Shown here in pieces: positions 18,308 through 27,052 of a DNA stretch of 64,000 nucleotides (positions are counted from its first letter, which is position 1; every line of letters starts with the position of its first letter). A model generated the notes under the pieces. That model made no database searches. It saw only the letters and a program-made list of their open reading frames with translations, and was not told the DNA's origin. Made by a program: the position numbers and the translations under genes. The stretch is from Nitrospirota bacterium (GTDB taxonomy: Bacteria > Nitrospirota > Leptospirillia > Leptospirillales > Leptospirillaceae), in assembly GCA_021820445.1 (NCBI GenBank), contig JAKADN010000001.1:62001-126000 (forward strand), given 5' to 3'.

Positions 18308-19278
18308 CCGATGTTTCGGGGATCCGGACGGTCTTCATGGGAAGTCCCGACTTTGCCGTTCCATTTCTTTCGGCTCTCGTCGACCGGGGCTTCGATCTCC
18401 GGGGGGTCGTGACCCAGCCCGATCGTCCCCGGGGCCGGGGACAGGCTCTGACCCCCGTTCCTGTCCGGGCCTGGGCCCTGGAAAAGGGGATTCCGACCGT
18501 CGCTCCCACGTCCCTCCGAATTCCAGAAGGGCGACAATTCCTTCGGGACTGGTGCCCGGATCTGATCGTGGTGGTGGCTTATGGTAAAATACTTCCAGAG
18601 GAGGTTCTGGCAGCTCCACGGTGGGGGTGCGTGAATGTCCATGCCAGTCTTCTACCGGCCTTGAGGGGAGCTTCTCCCATAGTCTGGGCCATCCGGAACA
18701 GGTTGACCGTTTCAGGCCTGTCCCTGATGCTTCTGGACAGGGGGATGGATACGGGTCCCGTGCTCGACCGGCTTGAAATCCCGTTGGCTCCGGATGAGAC
18801 GTCGGTCTCCCTTTCGGAACGGATGATCGAAAAAGGACCGGAGTTTCTGATTCTGGGGCTCGAGCGCTATCTCGCGGGCCTTCTTCGTCCCATCCCCCAG
18901 CCGGCCGAAGGATCCCTGGCCCCGATCCTCCGGAAGGAGGATGGCCGGTTGCCTCTGGAATCGTCAGCGCTGGAGGTCGACGCGCATGTCCGGGCGATGA
19001 ATCCGTGGCCCGGAGCGATTGTCGGATCCTCTCTTGGCCGGCTCAGAATCGGGTCGGGACGGGTTCTTCGGGAGGCCGGGAGGGAATCAGTCGCAGGCCA
19101 GGTTCTGTCCCAGGCTCCAGAGGGAATCGATGTGGCCTGCGGAAATGGCGTCTACCGGATCCATTCCCTCCAGAGGGAAGGGGGCCGGATGCTCCCGGTT
19201 TCCGAGTTCCTGTCGGGGCGGAGGTTTGCGCCCGGAGAAATTCTTGACTTTGTTCCCCGCGAGCCGTCGGAGAGTTGA
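18304..19278 (+). CDS. fmt: Methionyl-tRNA formyltransferase
   Basis: Transfers formyl from 10-formyl-THF to initiator Met-tRNA. VFMGSPDFAVPFL at the N-terminus, VNVHASLLPALRGASPIVWAI (catalytic His and Asn region, HxSLLP signature) and LDRGMDTGPVL are diagnostic. A C-terminal OB-like domain follows. The start is ambiguous. GTG 18304 overlaps the def stop as GTGA with GGGAGA 7 bases upstream. ATG 18289 (after GGGAGG) and GTG 18277 (track start) are also in frame. Length is about 324 residues, normal for Fmt. Confidence 0.94.
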   Translation: MTDVSGIRTVFMGSPDFAVPFLSALVDRGFDLRGVVTQPDRPRGRGQALTPVPVRAWALEKGIPTVAPTSLRIPEGRQFLRDWCPDLIVVVAYGKILPEEVLAAPRWGCVNVHASLLPALRGASPIVWAIRNRLTVSGLSLMLLDRGMDTGPVLDRLEIPLAPDETSVSLSERMIEKGPEFLILGLERYLAGLLRPIPQPAEGSLAPILRKEDGRLPLESSALEVDAHVRAMNPWPGAIVGSSLGRLRIGSGRVLREAGRESVAGQVLSQAPEGIDVACGNGVYRIHSLQREGGRMLPVSEFLSGRRFAPGEILDFVPREPSES

Positions 19279-19316
19279 AGGAATAATGACGGCCACTTTA
19301 CTGGAGTTGTGAAAGA

Positions 19317-20201
19317 ATGTTCAATTCGCTCAAGACCGTCCTTCTCCTCGGGCTTCTGACCGGATTTCTCCTTTTCATCGGAAAACAGCTGGGAGGACAG
19401 ACGGGGATGGTCATTGCCCTCGTCCTTTCGGTCGGAATGAATTTCTTTTCCTGGTGGTTTTCCGACAGGATCGTCCTTTCGATGTACCAGGCCCATGAGG
19501 TGACCGGGGAGAACGGCAATCCCCAAATCGCGGAGATCCAGCAACTTCTTGTCGCGTTGGCCCGGCGGGGTGGGATTCCCGTTCCTCGCCTCTATATCAT
19601 CGACGATCCGTCTCCCAACGCCTTCGCGACCGGTCGCGATCCTTCCCACGCGGCGGTGGCGGTCACGACCGGGATCATGGACCTCATGACGCCGGAAGAG
19701 CTGTCAGGGGTTCTTGGCCACGAACTGACCCATGTGATCAACCGGGACACCCTGACTTCGACGGTGGCCGCCTCCATCGCGGGAGCGGTGACGATGCTCG
19801 CGAACATGGCCCAGTGGGCCGCCATCTTCGGTGGCCGTGAACGGGAGGAGAGGGAGGGCGGTGGATTCGGGGACCTTCTGATGATCATTCTGGCTCCGAT
19901 TGCGGCCATGCTGGTGCAGATGGCGATTTCCCGGTCTCGCGAATTCGCGGCGGACGAAGGCGGAGCGAGGCTTTGCGGAAATCCCCTCTTTCTGGCCCGT
20001 GCCCTGGCCAAACTCGAAAGAGGGATCGATGCCGTTCCCATGGCGGCCAATCCGTCGACGGCCCACATGTTCATCCTGGAACCCTTCCATGCCGGAGGGC
20101 TGGTCGCCCTGTTCTCGACGCATCCCCCCACGGAGGAACGCATCCGGCGGCTCGAGGCCATGGCCGGCTCCCATACCTCCCTTTCCCGGCATGCTTTCTA
20201 G
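19317..20201 (+). CDS. htpX: HtpX-type membrane metalloprotease
   Basis: Membrane-bound M48 zinc protease involved in quality control of membrane proteins. 294 residues: two N-terminal transmembrane helices (LKTVLLLGLLTGFLLFIG and GMVIALVLSVGMNFFSWWF), the HELTH zinc motif at 135-139, a further hydrophobic hairpin, and the third ligand Glu in SREFAADEGGARL. The length equals that of E. coli HtpX. It sits between fmt and rpe, where many bacteria have an rRNA methyltransferase (rsmB) instead. Confidence 0.95.
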   Translation: MFNSLKTVLLLGLLTGFLLFIGKQLGGQTGMVIALVLSVGMNFFSWWFSDRIVLSMYQAHEVTGENGNPQIAEIQQLLVALARRGGIPVPRLYIIDDPSPNAFATGRDPSHAAVAVTTGIMDLMTPEELSGVLGHELTHVINRDTLTSTVAASIAGAVTMLANMAQWAAIFGGREREEREGGGFGDLLMIILAPIAAMLVQMAISRSREFAADEGGARLCGNPLFLARALAKLERGIDAVPMAANPSTAHMFILEPFHAGGLVALFSTHPPTEERIRRLEAMAGSHTSLSRHAF

Positions 20202-20888
20202 ATGATACGTTCAAGGAATGGCCGAGAGGTCCTGATCGCCCCATCCATTCTGTCCGCCGATTTCCTCGCCCTGGGAGAGGAGGTCCGGGAAGCGTCCGCG
20301 GCGGGGGCCGACCTCCTGCACCTGGACATGATGGATGGCCATTTCGTCCCCAATCTCACCTTTGGCCCTCCCGTCGTCGAGAGGCTCAGGACAATCACCT
20401 CCGTTCCCCTGGAAGCCCATCTGATGGTGGAGAGTCCCGAGATTTATCTTCCAGATCTTGCGACCGGGGGAATGCACCGTGTGACCGTCCACTGGGAGGC
20501 CTCGTCCCATCTCCATTATGTCCTCTCCCGGATCAGGGATCTCGGAATGCGGGCGGGGATTGCGCTCTCTCCGGCAACACCCGTGTCCATGGTGGCCGAT
20601 ATCCTGGACATGATCGACCTGGTTCTCGTCATGACGGTGAATCCCGGCTTCGGGGGACAGTCCTTTATCGGACATTCCTTCGAAAAAATCGCCGCCATGC
20701 GGGCCCTTCTGGACAGTCGTGGCGCGGCGCACGTGAGGCTGGAGGTCGACGGGGGGATAAAGCCCGCCAATATCGCCCAGGTGGTGGACTGCGGAGCCGA
20801 CACCATCGTCATGGGTTCCGCCATTTTTGGCGACACACCCTGCGAAACGGTCTTCCGGGAAATCCGGAAGCGTCTCGAAACGAGTTAA
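20202..20888 (+). CDS. rpe: Ribulose-phosphate 3-epimerase
   Basis: Interconverts ribulose-5-P and xylulose-5-P in the pentose phosphate and Calvin-type pathways. TIM barrel of 228 residues: IAPSILSADF, HLDMMDGHFVPNLTFGP (metal ligands His and Asp), EAHLMVESP, VMTVNPGFGGQSF and LEVDGGIKPANI are all family signatures. ATG directly follows the htpX stop with no gap, indicating translational coupling. Confidence 0.95.
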   Translation: MIRSRNGREVLIAPSILSADFLALGEEVREASAAGADLLHLDMMDGHFVPNLTFGPPVVERLRTITSVPLEAHLMVESPEIYLPDLATGGMHRVTVHWEASSHLHYVLSRIRDLGMRAGIALSPATPVSMVADILDMIDLVLVMTVNPGFGGQSFIGHSFEKIAAMRALLDSRGAAHVRLEVDGGIKPANIAQVVDCGADTIVMGSAIFGDTPCETVFREIRKRLETS

Positions 20889-20976
20889 ATTCCATTAATC
20901 ATTTTTGCTTGAATAATATTTCTCCCGGAATCTTTCAGAGCCGATCTCTTCCGTCGTGAAAGAAGCGCTCCTCGTG

Positions 20977-21006
20977 TTGCATTTTTCATGCGTGCTGGGG
21001 TAAGTT
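20977..21006 (+). promoter_or_regulatory. Possible promoter upstream of the RDD gene and mre cluster
   Basis: TTGCAT, 18 bases, TAAGTT in the 137-base gap after rpe. The predicted transcript would start only about 13 bases before the RDD-protein ATG. Moderate match only. Confidence 0.3.
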
Positions 21007-21025
21007 TTGTTTTGCGAAGAATTTT

Positions 21026-21562
21026 ATGGCATTTCTGGCCGGGTTGAAGGAGGAAGGGGTGGAGATCAGGGAACCGTCCGATCGTTTTTCCTACCTTTTT
21101 GACAGGTTCCTGGCCAAGTTTGTCGACTACCTGCTGGCCCTCTCTCTTGAACATGCCGGTTTTTTGCTGGGGAGCTCCTGGTTGGCCTGGCTTGCGGCGA
21201 CAGCTTACATCCTTGTTGCCGACGGACTTCCTGGCGGTAAAAGTCTCGGGAAAAGATTGAGCGGACTGTGGGTTTCGGGACGTTCGGGAGACCCGTGCAG
21301 TTTTTACGAATCCACCATCCGCAACATTCCGCTGGGGTTGGCCTACATTCTGTCCCAGATTCCTTGGATCGGCTGGGCCCTGGGACTTCTTGTCGCCTCC
21401 GTCGAAGGTCTGATTCTGGCTGGAATGCCGTCCGACCGGCGGTTCGGTGACGATCTGGTGGGAACGATGGTGAGAAAGGGCGCATTCGGGGGGATTGAGA
21501 GACGGCAGGACAAGGCCGCGGAGGTCACCCGCGCTGAGACAACGGAGTCGACGACTCCCTAA
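21026..21562 (+). CDS. RDD-family membrane protein
   Basis: 178 residues with three to four hydrophobic segments. The first segment starts with the RDD-like RFLAKFVDYLLAL, then VADGLPGGKSLGKRLSGLWV (the conserved GxSxGK block of RDD proteins), SFYESTIRNIPLGLAYIL and MPSDRRFGDDLVGTMV. RDD proteins are polytopic inner-membrane proteins whose function is mostly unknown; some have been linked to Na+/H+ exchange. It lies 19 bases before mreB and is probably part of the same transcript. Confidence 0.75.
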   Translation: MAFLAGLKEEGVEIREPSDRFSYLFDRFLAKFVDYLLALSLEHAGFLLGSSWLAWLAATAYILVADGLPGGKSLGKRLSGLWVSGRSGDPCSFYESTIRNIPLGLAYILSQIPWIGWALGLLVASVEGLILAGMPSDRRFGDDLVGTMVRKGAFGGIERRQDKAAEVTRAETTESTTP

Positions 21563-21581
21563 AGAATAAAGGAAAAACATC

Positions 21582-22613
21582 TTGGGGCTCATCGCAAATC
21601 TTTTCGGTTTTCTTTCCCAGGATCTGGCAATCGATCTTGGCACGGCCAACACCCTTGTCTATGTGCGTGACCAGGGGATCGTCATCAACGAACCATCGAT
21701 CGTGGCGATGGACCAGAAATCAGGCTCGGTCCTCGCGATCGGCCGGGAAGCCAAAAAAATGCTTGGACGGACTCCAGGGAACATCGTGGCTGTCCGGCCT
21801 GTCCGGAACGGCGTCATCGACAATCCCGACATTGCCCAGCAGATGCTGTCCTATTTTATCAACAAGGTCCACCGTCGTTCGGCGTTTGTCCGGCCTCGGA
21901 TGGTGATCTGCGTTCCCTCCAGGATCTCGATGGTTGCCCAGAGGGCTGTCAAGGATTCGGCCCGAATGGCCGGTGCACGAGAGGTCTATCTGATCGAGGA
22001 GCCTCTTGCCGCGGCGATCGGGGCAGGACTTCCGATCATGGAGCCCTCCGGGAACATGGTGATCGACATCGGGGGAGGAACGACGGATGTCGCGGTGATT
22101 TCCCTTGGAGGAACGGTCTACAGCGAGTCTATCAAGGTGGCCGGCGACAAGATGGATGAGGACATCATCGCCTACATCAAGAAGCAGCACAATCTTCTGA
22201 TCGGGGACTCGATGGCGGAACGGATCAAAATGGAGATTGGGTCCGCCTGCCCCCAGAAGGAAGGCCATGTCATGATTATCAAGGGGAGAGACCTCATTAC
22301 CGGTCTTCCGAAGACCCTCAAGATCACCGAGGAGGAAATTCGGGGAGCCCTGTCCGATACCATCAACAGTATCGTGACGATCGTGCAGAAGACACTGGAA
22401 AACACACCTCCCGAGCTATCCGCGGACATCATCGACCGCGGAATCGTCCTGACGGGGGGGGGATCCATGTTGCGTGGGCTTGATCTCCGGATCCGTGATG
22501 AAATCCGTCTTCCTATCATCACGGTGGACGATCCGCTGACGACGGTCGTGATCGGGACGGGGAAGACCCTCGAAGAACTCGATGTCCTGAGGAAGGTCAC
22601 ACTCGGAGACTAG
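21582..22613 (+). CDS. mreB: Rod-shape-determining actin homologue MreB
   Basis: Bacterial actin that directs lateral wall synthesis at the inner membrane. The 343-residue protein shows phosphate-1 DLGTANTLVYV, connect-1/phosphate-2 VIDIGGGTTDVAVI, and the adenosine motif VLTGGGSMLRGLD. The start is TTG 21582, with AAGGAAA upstream, giving MGLIANLFGF, an amphipathic membrane-binding N-terminus. First gene of an mreBCD-mrdA-rodA cluster. Confidence 0.96.
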   Translation: MGLIANLFGFLSQDLAIDLGTANTLVYVRDQGIVINEPSIVAMDQKSGSVLAIGREAKKMLGRTPGNIVAVRPVRNGVIDNPDIAQQMLSYFINKVHRRSAFVRPRMVICVPSRISMVAQRAVKDSARMAGAREVYLIEEPLAAAIGAGLPIMEPSGNMVIDIGGGTTDVAVISLGGTVYSESIKVAGDKMDEDIIAYIKKQHNLLIGDSMAERIKMEIGSACPQKEGHVMIIKGRDLITGLPKTLKITEEEIRGALSDTINSIVTIVQKTLENTPPELSADIIDRGIVLTGGGSMLRGLDLRIRDEIRLPIITVDDPLTTVVIGTGKTLEELDVLRKVTLGD

Positions 22614-22621
22614 GCGAAACG

Positions 22622-23482
22622 GTGCGACCTTCACTGAAACGACCCTCATCCTTCAAGGCCGTTCCGGTACTTCTGATATCGCTTGCGGTTCTGGTTATCC
22701 TGGGGTTCTATCCGGAGTTTTTCCGGCGTTGGATTCTGGATCCTCCCCTGAACATGCTTCGCCTTGCTTTCTCGGGGGCCACGGGGTTGTCGCGGGGATC
22801 GACGGGACTCTGGACCCATTATCTGGACCTTGCCAGGAGCGAAGAAGAAAACCGGAAACTCCGCCTCGAAGTTGAAAGTCTTCGGAGATCGCTCGACCAT
22901 TACCGAAGTCTTTCCGCAAGGAACGAGGATCTCCTGGCCCTCCTCGATTTGAAGAAAAGGACGCCGCAGAAGGGAATCGCCTGCCACGTGATCGCGGACA
23001 ATCCGACGATCGCTCCCCGAACCCTTCTGCTCGATTGCGGCTCCAGAAGAGGGGTTCAAGTCCGGGATGGCGTCATTGGGACCCATGGGGTGGTGGGATA
23101 TGTGGTGAGGGTCTTTTCCGGCTTCTCGCAGGTTCTTTGGGTCGAAGATCCCCTCTTCGCTCTGGAAGGACGTCTTTTGGATTCCGGTCAGAGCGGACTT
23201 GTGAGAGGGCGGGGCTCGGGCCATTTTCTGAAGCTTGAATACATACCTGCCATGACGTCCCTTGAGAATGGGTCGCATGTTGTGACGACGGGAGAGGATG
23301 GCTTCTTCCCTCCGGAGGAACCGATTGGAACCGTTGTCAGGAGTCTGAATCCCGGCCATCAGATCTTTCGCTCGGTCAGGCTCGAAAGCGCCGAAAGGCT
23401 GGACTCTCTTTGGGCGGTCATGGTTCTTGTTCCTCCGCTCGAGTGGACAGAAAAGCCTCTGCTCGGGAAGAGGCAGCCATGA
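22622..23482 (+). CDS. mreC: Rod-shape-determining protein MreC
   Basis: Bitopic periplasmic scaffold that activates PBP2/RodA. 286 residues: one transmembrane helix (AVPVLLISLAVLVILGFYP, residues about 14-32), a coiled coil (EENRKLRLEVESLRRSLDHYRSLSARNEDLLALL), then the MreC double beta-barrel (IADNPTIAPRTLLLDCGSRRGVQVRDGV, GVVGYVVRV, LRSLNPGH-like). GTG start 22622, 8 bases after mreB. Overlaps mreD as ATGA. Confidence 0.93.
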   Translation: MRPSLKRPSSFKAVPVLLISLAVLVILGFYPEFFRRWILDPPLNMLRLAFSGATGLSRGSTGLWTHYLDLARSEEENRKLRLEVESLRRSLDHYRSLSARNEDLLALLDLKKRTPQKGIACHVIADNPTIAPRTLLLDCGSRRGVQVRDGVIGTHGVVGYVVRVFSGFSQVLWVEDPLFALEGRLLDSGQSGLVRGRGSGHFLKLEYIPAMTSLENGSHVVTTGEDGFFPPEEPIGTVVRSLNPGHQIFRSVRLESAERLDSLWAVMVLVPPLEWTEKPLLGKRQP

Positions 23483-23994
23483 ACCTTCCGCTCAGGACCA
23501 TTCTCCTGGTCGTTTTCATGGTCATGGCGATTTCCGGGCTTCGGTGGTTCCCGACCCTTGCGGCGGGAATCAATCCCGTTCCCCTGTTTCTTTTTTTTCT
23601 TCTCCGGAGAAGGGAGAAGTACGGGTTTCTGGTTCTGGGAGGGGTGGCCGGTCTTCTTGCCGCTCTCGTTTCCTACGGACCCGGGTTGTTCTGGGTTCTT
23701 CTGTATGTTTCTGAAGCCTGGATTATTTCACGGCTTTCGGAGGCATCGACCCGTTCAGGCGTCCGGCAATACGTTCTGGTTTGGATTGTTCTCGCGATCG
23801 ATATGGGGGTTGGACTTCTGCTTCGGAAGCTTCTTGAATTCCCCCTGGAGATACAACTATTAAGAGATTGGCTGGTGATGGAAGGGGCGACGGGCTTCCT
23901 GGGGATGTTTCTGGTGTTTGTGATGCGCTCCCTTGGTTGGACGTCCGATCCTCCTTCCCGAAAACAACATGGCATCGGAATTCCGCTTTCATAA
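23479..23994 (+). CDS. mreD: Rod-shape-determining protein MreD
   Basis: 171-residue polytopic inner-membrane protein with about five hydrophobic segments, placed between mreC and the PBP2 gene as usual for MreD. Sequence conservation in this family is weak, so the call relies on position, size and topology. ATG 23479 overlaps the mreC stop (ATGA); the track start at 23410 lies inside mreC. The 3' end overlaps the start of the PBP2 gene by 26 bases. Confidence 0.82.
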   Translation: MNLPLRTILLVVFMVMAISGLRWFPTLAAGINPVPLFLFFLLRRREKYGFLVLGGVAGLLAALVSYGPGLFWVLLYVSEAWIISRLSEASTRSGVRQYVLVWIVLAIDMGVGLLLRKLLEFPLEIQLLRDWLVMEGATGFLGMFLVFVMRSLGWTSDPPSRKQHGIGIPLS

Positions 23995-25813
23995 AAATGG
24001 GATCCTCGGGTCTCCGAGGGCGCGTCTCTACGGGTTGATTTTTGTCTTCTGGCTGGGCCTTTCGGTGGTCGTTGTCCGCCTTTATGTCGTGCAGGTGATC
24101 AAACACCACCATTATCTGGCTCTGGCCCGGGACAACGTCGTCAAGGTCGTGCCCATTCCACCCCTGCGGGGAGAGATCACAGACCGGAACGGAGTGGTTC
24201 TGGTGAGAAACGGACCCGACTTCGCGGTCTTCGAAATTCCGGGGGAGGTCGTCCACCCCCGAAGGGAACTGGCCTGGCTAGCCTACGACCTTGGCGTTCC
24301 CGAGAAAGTTCTCCGACATGCCCTTTCCCGTTTGGGCTACGTCCTTCCTTCCCATGTTCCCGTCCCCCTCCAGACAGGACTTTCAATGGCCCAGGTCGGC
24401 CGGGTCAACATGGATCTCTATCGCCTCCCGGGATTTTTCATTCAAGTTATGCCCAAACGCATCTACCCGGCGGACGATATGGCCGCCCATCTCCTGGGAT
24501 ATGTCGGATCCTTCACATCAGCTGATCTCAAGGGATCGTTCTATCGTCACCTTCCCCCTGGAACCGGAATCGGAAAGTCCGGCATCGAGAAGGAGTACGA
24601 TGCTCTCCTGCAGGGGGCGCCCGGCCTCCGTCGCCAGCTTGTCGACTCCCATGGGCGAATGATCCGGAACCTCAAGAACGATCCTCCCAAGGAGGGCCAT
24701 TCCCTCCGCCTCACCATCGACATGCGCCTTCAGATGACTGCAGAGAGATTTCTGGGAAACAGGAGGGGGGCTGTTGTGGCCCTCGATCCCAGAAATGGGG
24801 AGATCCTTGCTCTGGCAAGCCATCCGGCCTACGATTCGGAAGAGCTTTCGCAGGCCATGAGTTCCAGTCGCTGGAACGCTCTCGTCCATGCACCGGATCA
24901 TCCCCTGACGGACAGGGCGACCCAGGGGCTTTACCCTCCGGGCTCGGTCTTCAAGATCGTCACGACACTCGCCGGCCTTAGTGAACACAAGCTCGATCCG
25001 GACCAGCCGTTTCATTGTGCCGGGACTTTTCGCGTCGGCTCCGTGATTTTTCATGACTGGAAGAAGGGAGGCCACGGAATTCTCCACTTGCACCGGGCCA
25101 TAGAACAGTCTTGCGACATTTATTTTTATCATCTCGGAATGACCCTGGGTCCCGAACCGATCGCCAGGATGGCACGGTCTTTCGGATTGGGGAGCCGAAC
25201 GGGCATCGACCTTCCTGCCGAGCAGTCGGGTGTCGTGCCAGATCGGGAATGGAAGAAAAAATATTTACACACACCCTGGTATCCGGGAGAAACTCCCCCC
25301 ATGGCCATCGGTCAGGGCTTTTTGACCGTCACACCCCTGGAGATGGCCCGTCTGATGGGAGCCGTCGCGATGGAGGGAGCAATTTCCAGACCGCATCTTC
25401 TTCTCGGGGATTCCCGACAGGAGGGTCAGTCGAAGATTTCAGGTCTGACTTTCATTCCCGTACCGAAAAAGGACTTTGAAATCGTCAAGGCCGATCTCAG
25501 GGATGTGGTCGCGGCCCCTCACGGAACGGGGCATCCGGTGAATCTCCCCTTTTTTGCGATTGCCGGAAAGACCGGAACAGCCCAGGTCGTGAGCAACCGG
25601 GGGAAAAGCAAGGGGTACAAACCTCCCAAGGCGGATTCCTGGTTTGTGGGGTTCGGTCCCTTTGAAGATCCGAAGATTGTTGTCGCCGTTCTGATCGAAA
25701 ACGGAGGAGACGGCGGAGATGTGGCCGGGCCGGTGGCCCGGGAGGTTTTTCGCATGTTCTACATCACGCGGCTGGCTGCGAAGGGAAGCTCCAGGCCGGC
25801 TGTCGCATCCTGA
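23969..25813 (+). CDS. mrdA: Penicillin-binding protein 2 (elongasome transpeptidase)
   Basis: Class B PBP that cross-links peptidoglycan during elongation, working with RodA and MreC. 614 residues: N-terminal membrane anchor (ARLYGLIFVFWLGLSVVVVRLYVVQVI), the PBP dimer domain (PPLRGEITDRNGVVL), the transpeptidase SxxK motif YPPGSVFKIV, SxD motif EQSCDIYFY (the form usual for PBP2), and KTGTAQ. ATG 23969 is chosen over the upstream TTG at 23933. Essentially complete and canonical. Confidence 0.94.
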   Translation: MASEFRFHKNGILGSPRARLYGLIFVFWLGLSVVVVRLYVVQVIKHHHYLALARDNVVKVVPIPPLRGEITDRNGVVLVRNGPDFAVFEIPGEVVHPRRELAWLAYDLGVPEKVLRHALSRLGYVLPSHVPVPLQTGLSMAQVGRVNMDLYRLPGFFIQVMPKRIYPADDMAAHLLGYVGSFTSADLKGSFYRHLPPGTGIGKSGIEKEYDALLQGAPGLRRQLVDSHGRMIRNLKNDPPKEGHSLRLTIDMRLQMTAERFLGNRRGAVVALDPRNGEILALASHPAYDSEELSQAMSSSRWNALVHAPDHPLTDRATQGLYPPGSVFKIVTTLAGLSEHKLDPDQPFHCAGTFRVGSVIFHDWKKGGHGILHLHRAIEQSCDIYFYHLGMTLGPEPIARMARSFGLGSRTGIDLPAEQSGVVPDREWKKKYLHTPWYPGETPPMAIGQGFLTVTPLEMARLMGAVAMEGAISRPHLLLGDSRQEGQSKISGLTFIPVPKKDFEIVKADLRDVVAAPHGTGHPVNLPFFAIAGKTGTAQVVSNRGKSKGYKPPKADSWFVGFGPFEDPKIVVAVLIENGGDGGDVAGPVAREVFRMFYITRLAAKGSSRPAVAS

Positions 25814-25830
25814 GGAAGGAACACGGGAAT

Positions 25831-26922
25831 TTGGTCGCCAAGCTGCTCGCTTATGTTGTCAGGGTGCATCCGGTGTTTCTGGTGGTTCTCTCTGCCATCA
25901 TGCTGATCGATCTTCTGACTCTTTTTTCCGTGTCCCCCTATCTGGCGGTCAAGCAGGGAATGTGGGAGTTGGCCGGTCTTCTGATGGGTTTGGGAATCCT
26001 GCTGGTTCCCTATCCGCTTTTCCTGCAGAATGCCCGGTGGATCTATGGGTTCGTCCTGGCGCTCCTTGCCATTGTTTTCATTGGGGGCCATGCGAGCCAC
26101 GGGGCCAGACGCTGGATCGGCCTGGGCTGGTTTCAGATCCAGCCTTCGGAATTCATGATCCTTGGGCTGATCCTTTTTCTGACATGGCTGTTCGTTCCGG
26201 GAAAAAGGGATATCCCCCTCTCTCCGGCTCTTTTTGCAGGGGGACTTCTGGCTTCTGTTGTCCCGGCCGTTCTCATCGCTCGTCAGCCGGATCTGGGAAC
26301 AGCCTTCGAGTTGATGATCATTTTTTCCGTCTATGTTTTTCTGAAGGGCATTCCTAGCCGGATCGTGACTCTGTCCATACTTGGAGGTCTGGCCTTCTTT
26401 CCGGTCCTCTGGGAAGGGGTCTGGTCCCATCTTCACGAGTTTCAGAAGGACCGGATCCGGGCCTTTATCAATCCGGCATCCGATCCGTCCGGTCTGGGAT
26501 ACCACACCATTCAGTCCATTGTCGCGGTCGGTTCGGGGGGATGGTTCGGGCAGGGAATGTCCGGAGCCACGCAGGTGCGCTATCAGTTTCTTCCCGGAGC
26601 CCACACCGATTTTGTTTTTGCCGTCTATACGGAAGAGTGGGGATTTGTCGGAGCCTTGTTTTTTCTGGCACTGGTCTCATATCTGGTCTGGTTTGGCTTT
26701 CGAACGGCCATGGAATGTCGCGATCCTTCCGGTTTTTACTTGGCCGCGGGCGTGACGGGATTCTTTCTGTTCTGTTTTCTGATTAATGTCTTGATGGTTC
26801 TGGGAATTTTGCCGGTTGTGGGAGTTCCCATGCCGCTCATGAGTTACGGAGGGTCGGCCATGATTGTCTCTTTGGGCGCCATGGCGCTTCTGATGAATGT
26901 CCGTCTCTACGCGAAAAGGTAG
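25831..26922 (+). CDS. rodA: Peptidoglycan glycosyltransferase RodA (SEDS family)
   Basis: Polymerises lipid II into glycan strands, partner of PBP2. 363 residues with about ten membrane helices. GARRWIGLGWFQIQPSEFM and RQPDLGTAFELM contain the catalytic Asp region. DRIRAFINPASDPSGLGYHTIQSIVAVGSGGWFGQGM and LPGAHTDFVFAVYTEEWGFVG are SEDS signatures, and the protein ends in GVPMPLMSYGGSAM. Start TTG 25831 with AGGAAGGA about 10 bases upstream. Last gene of the mre cluster. Confidence 0.95.
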   Translation: MVAKLLAYVVRVHPVFLVVLSAIMLIDLLTLFSVSPYLAVKQGMWELAGLLMGLGILLVPYPLFLQNARWIYGFVLALLAIVFIGGHASHGARRWIGLGWFQIQPSEFMILGLILFLTWLFVPGKRDIPLSPALFAGGLLASVVPAVLIARQPDLGTAFELMIIFSVYVFLKGIPSRIVTLSILGGLAFFPVLWEGVWSHLHEFQKDRIRAFINPASDPSGLGYHTIQSIVAVGSGGWFGQGMSGATQVRYQFLPGAHTDFVFAVYTEEWGFVGALFFLALVSYLVWFGFRTAMECRDPSGFYLAAGVTGFFLFCFLINVLMVLGILPVVGVPMPLMSYGGSAMIVSLGAMALLMNVRLYAKR

Positions 26923-27052
26923 GGCCGGTTTGTGTTCTCCGGGCAAGGATTGACTGAGCTCCAGGTGGCGAATCCCCCTTGGCGGGGAGAGGAATCCCGG
27001 TGTCCGATGATTGCAGTTTTGATTGTTCATAGAGGTTTCAGGAGGGTTGAGA

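Noticed and set aside
26923-27052. CCCCCTTGGCGGGG stretch before rng as a terminator
   Set aside because: Only a short stem with no T-run; not convincing.
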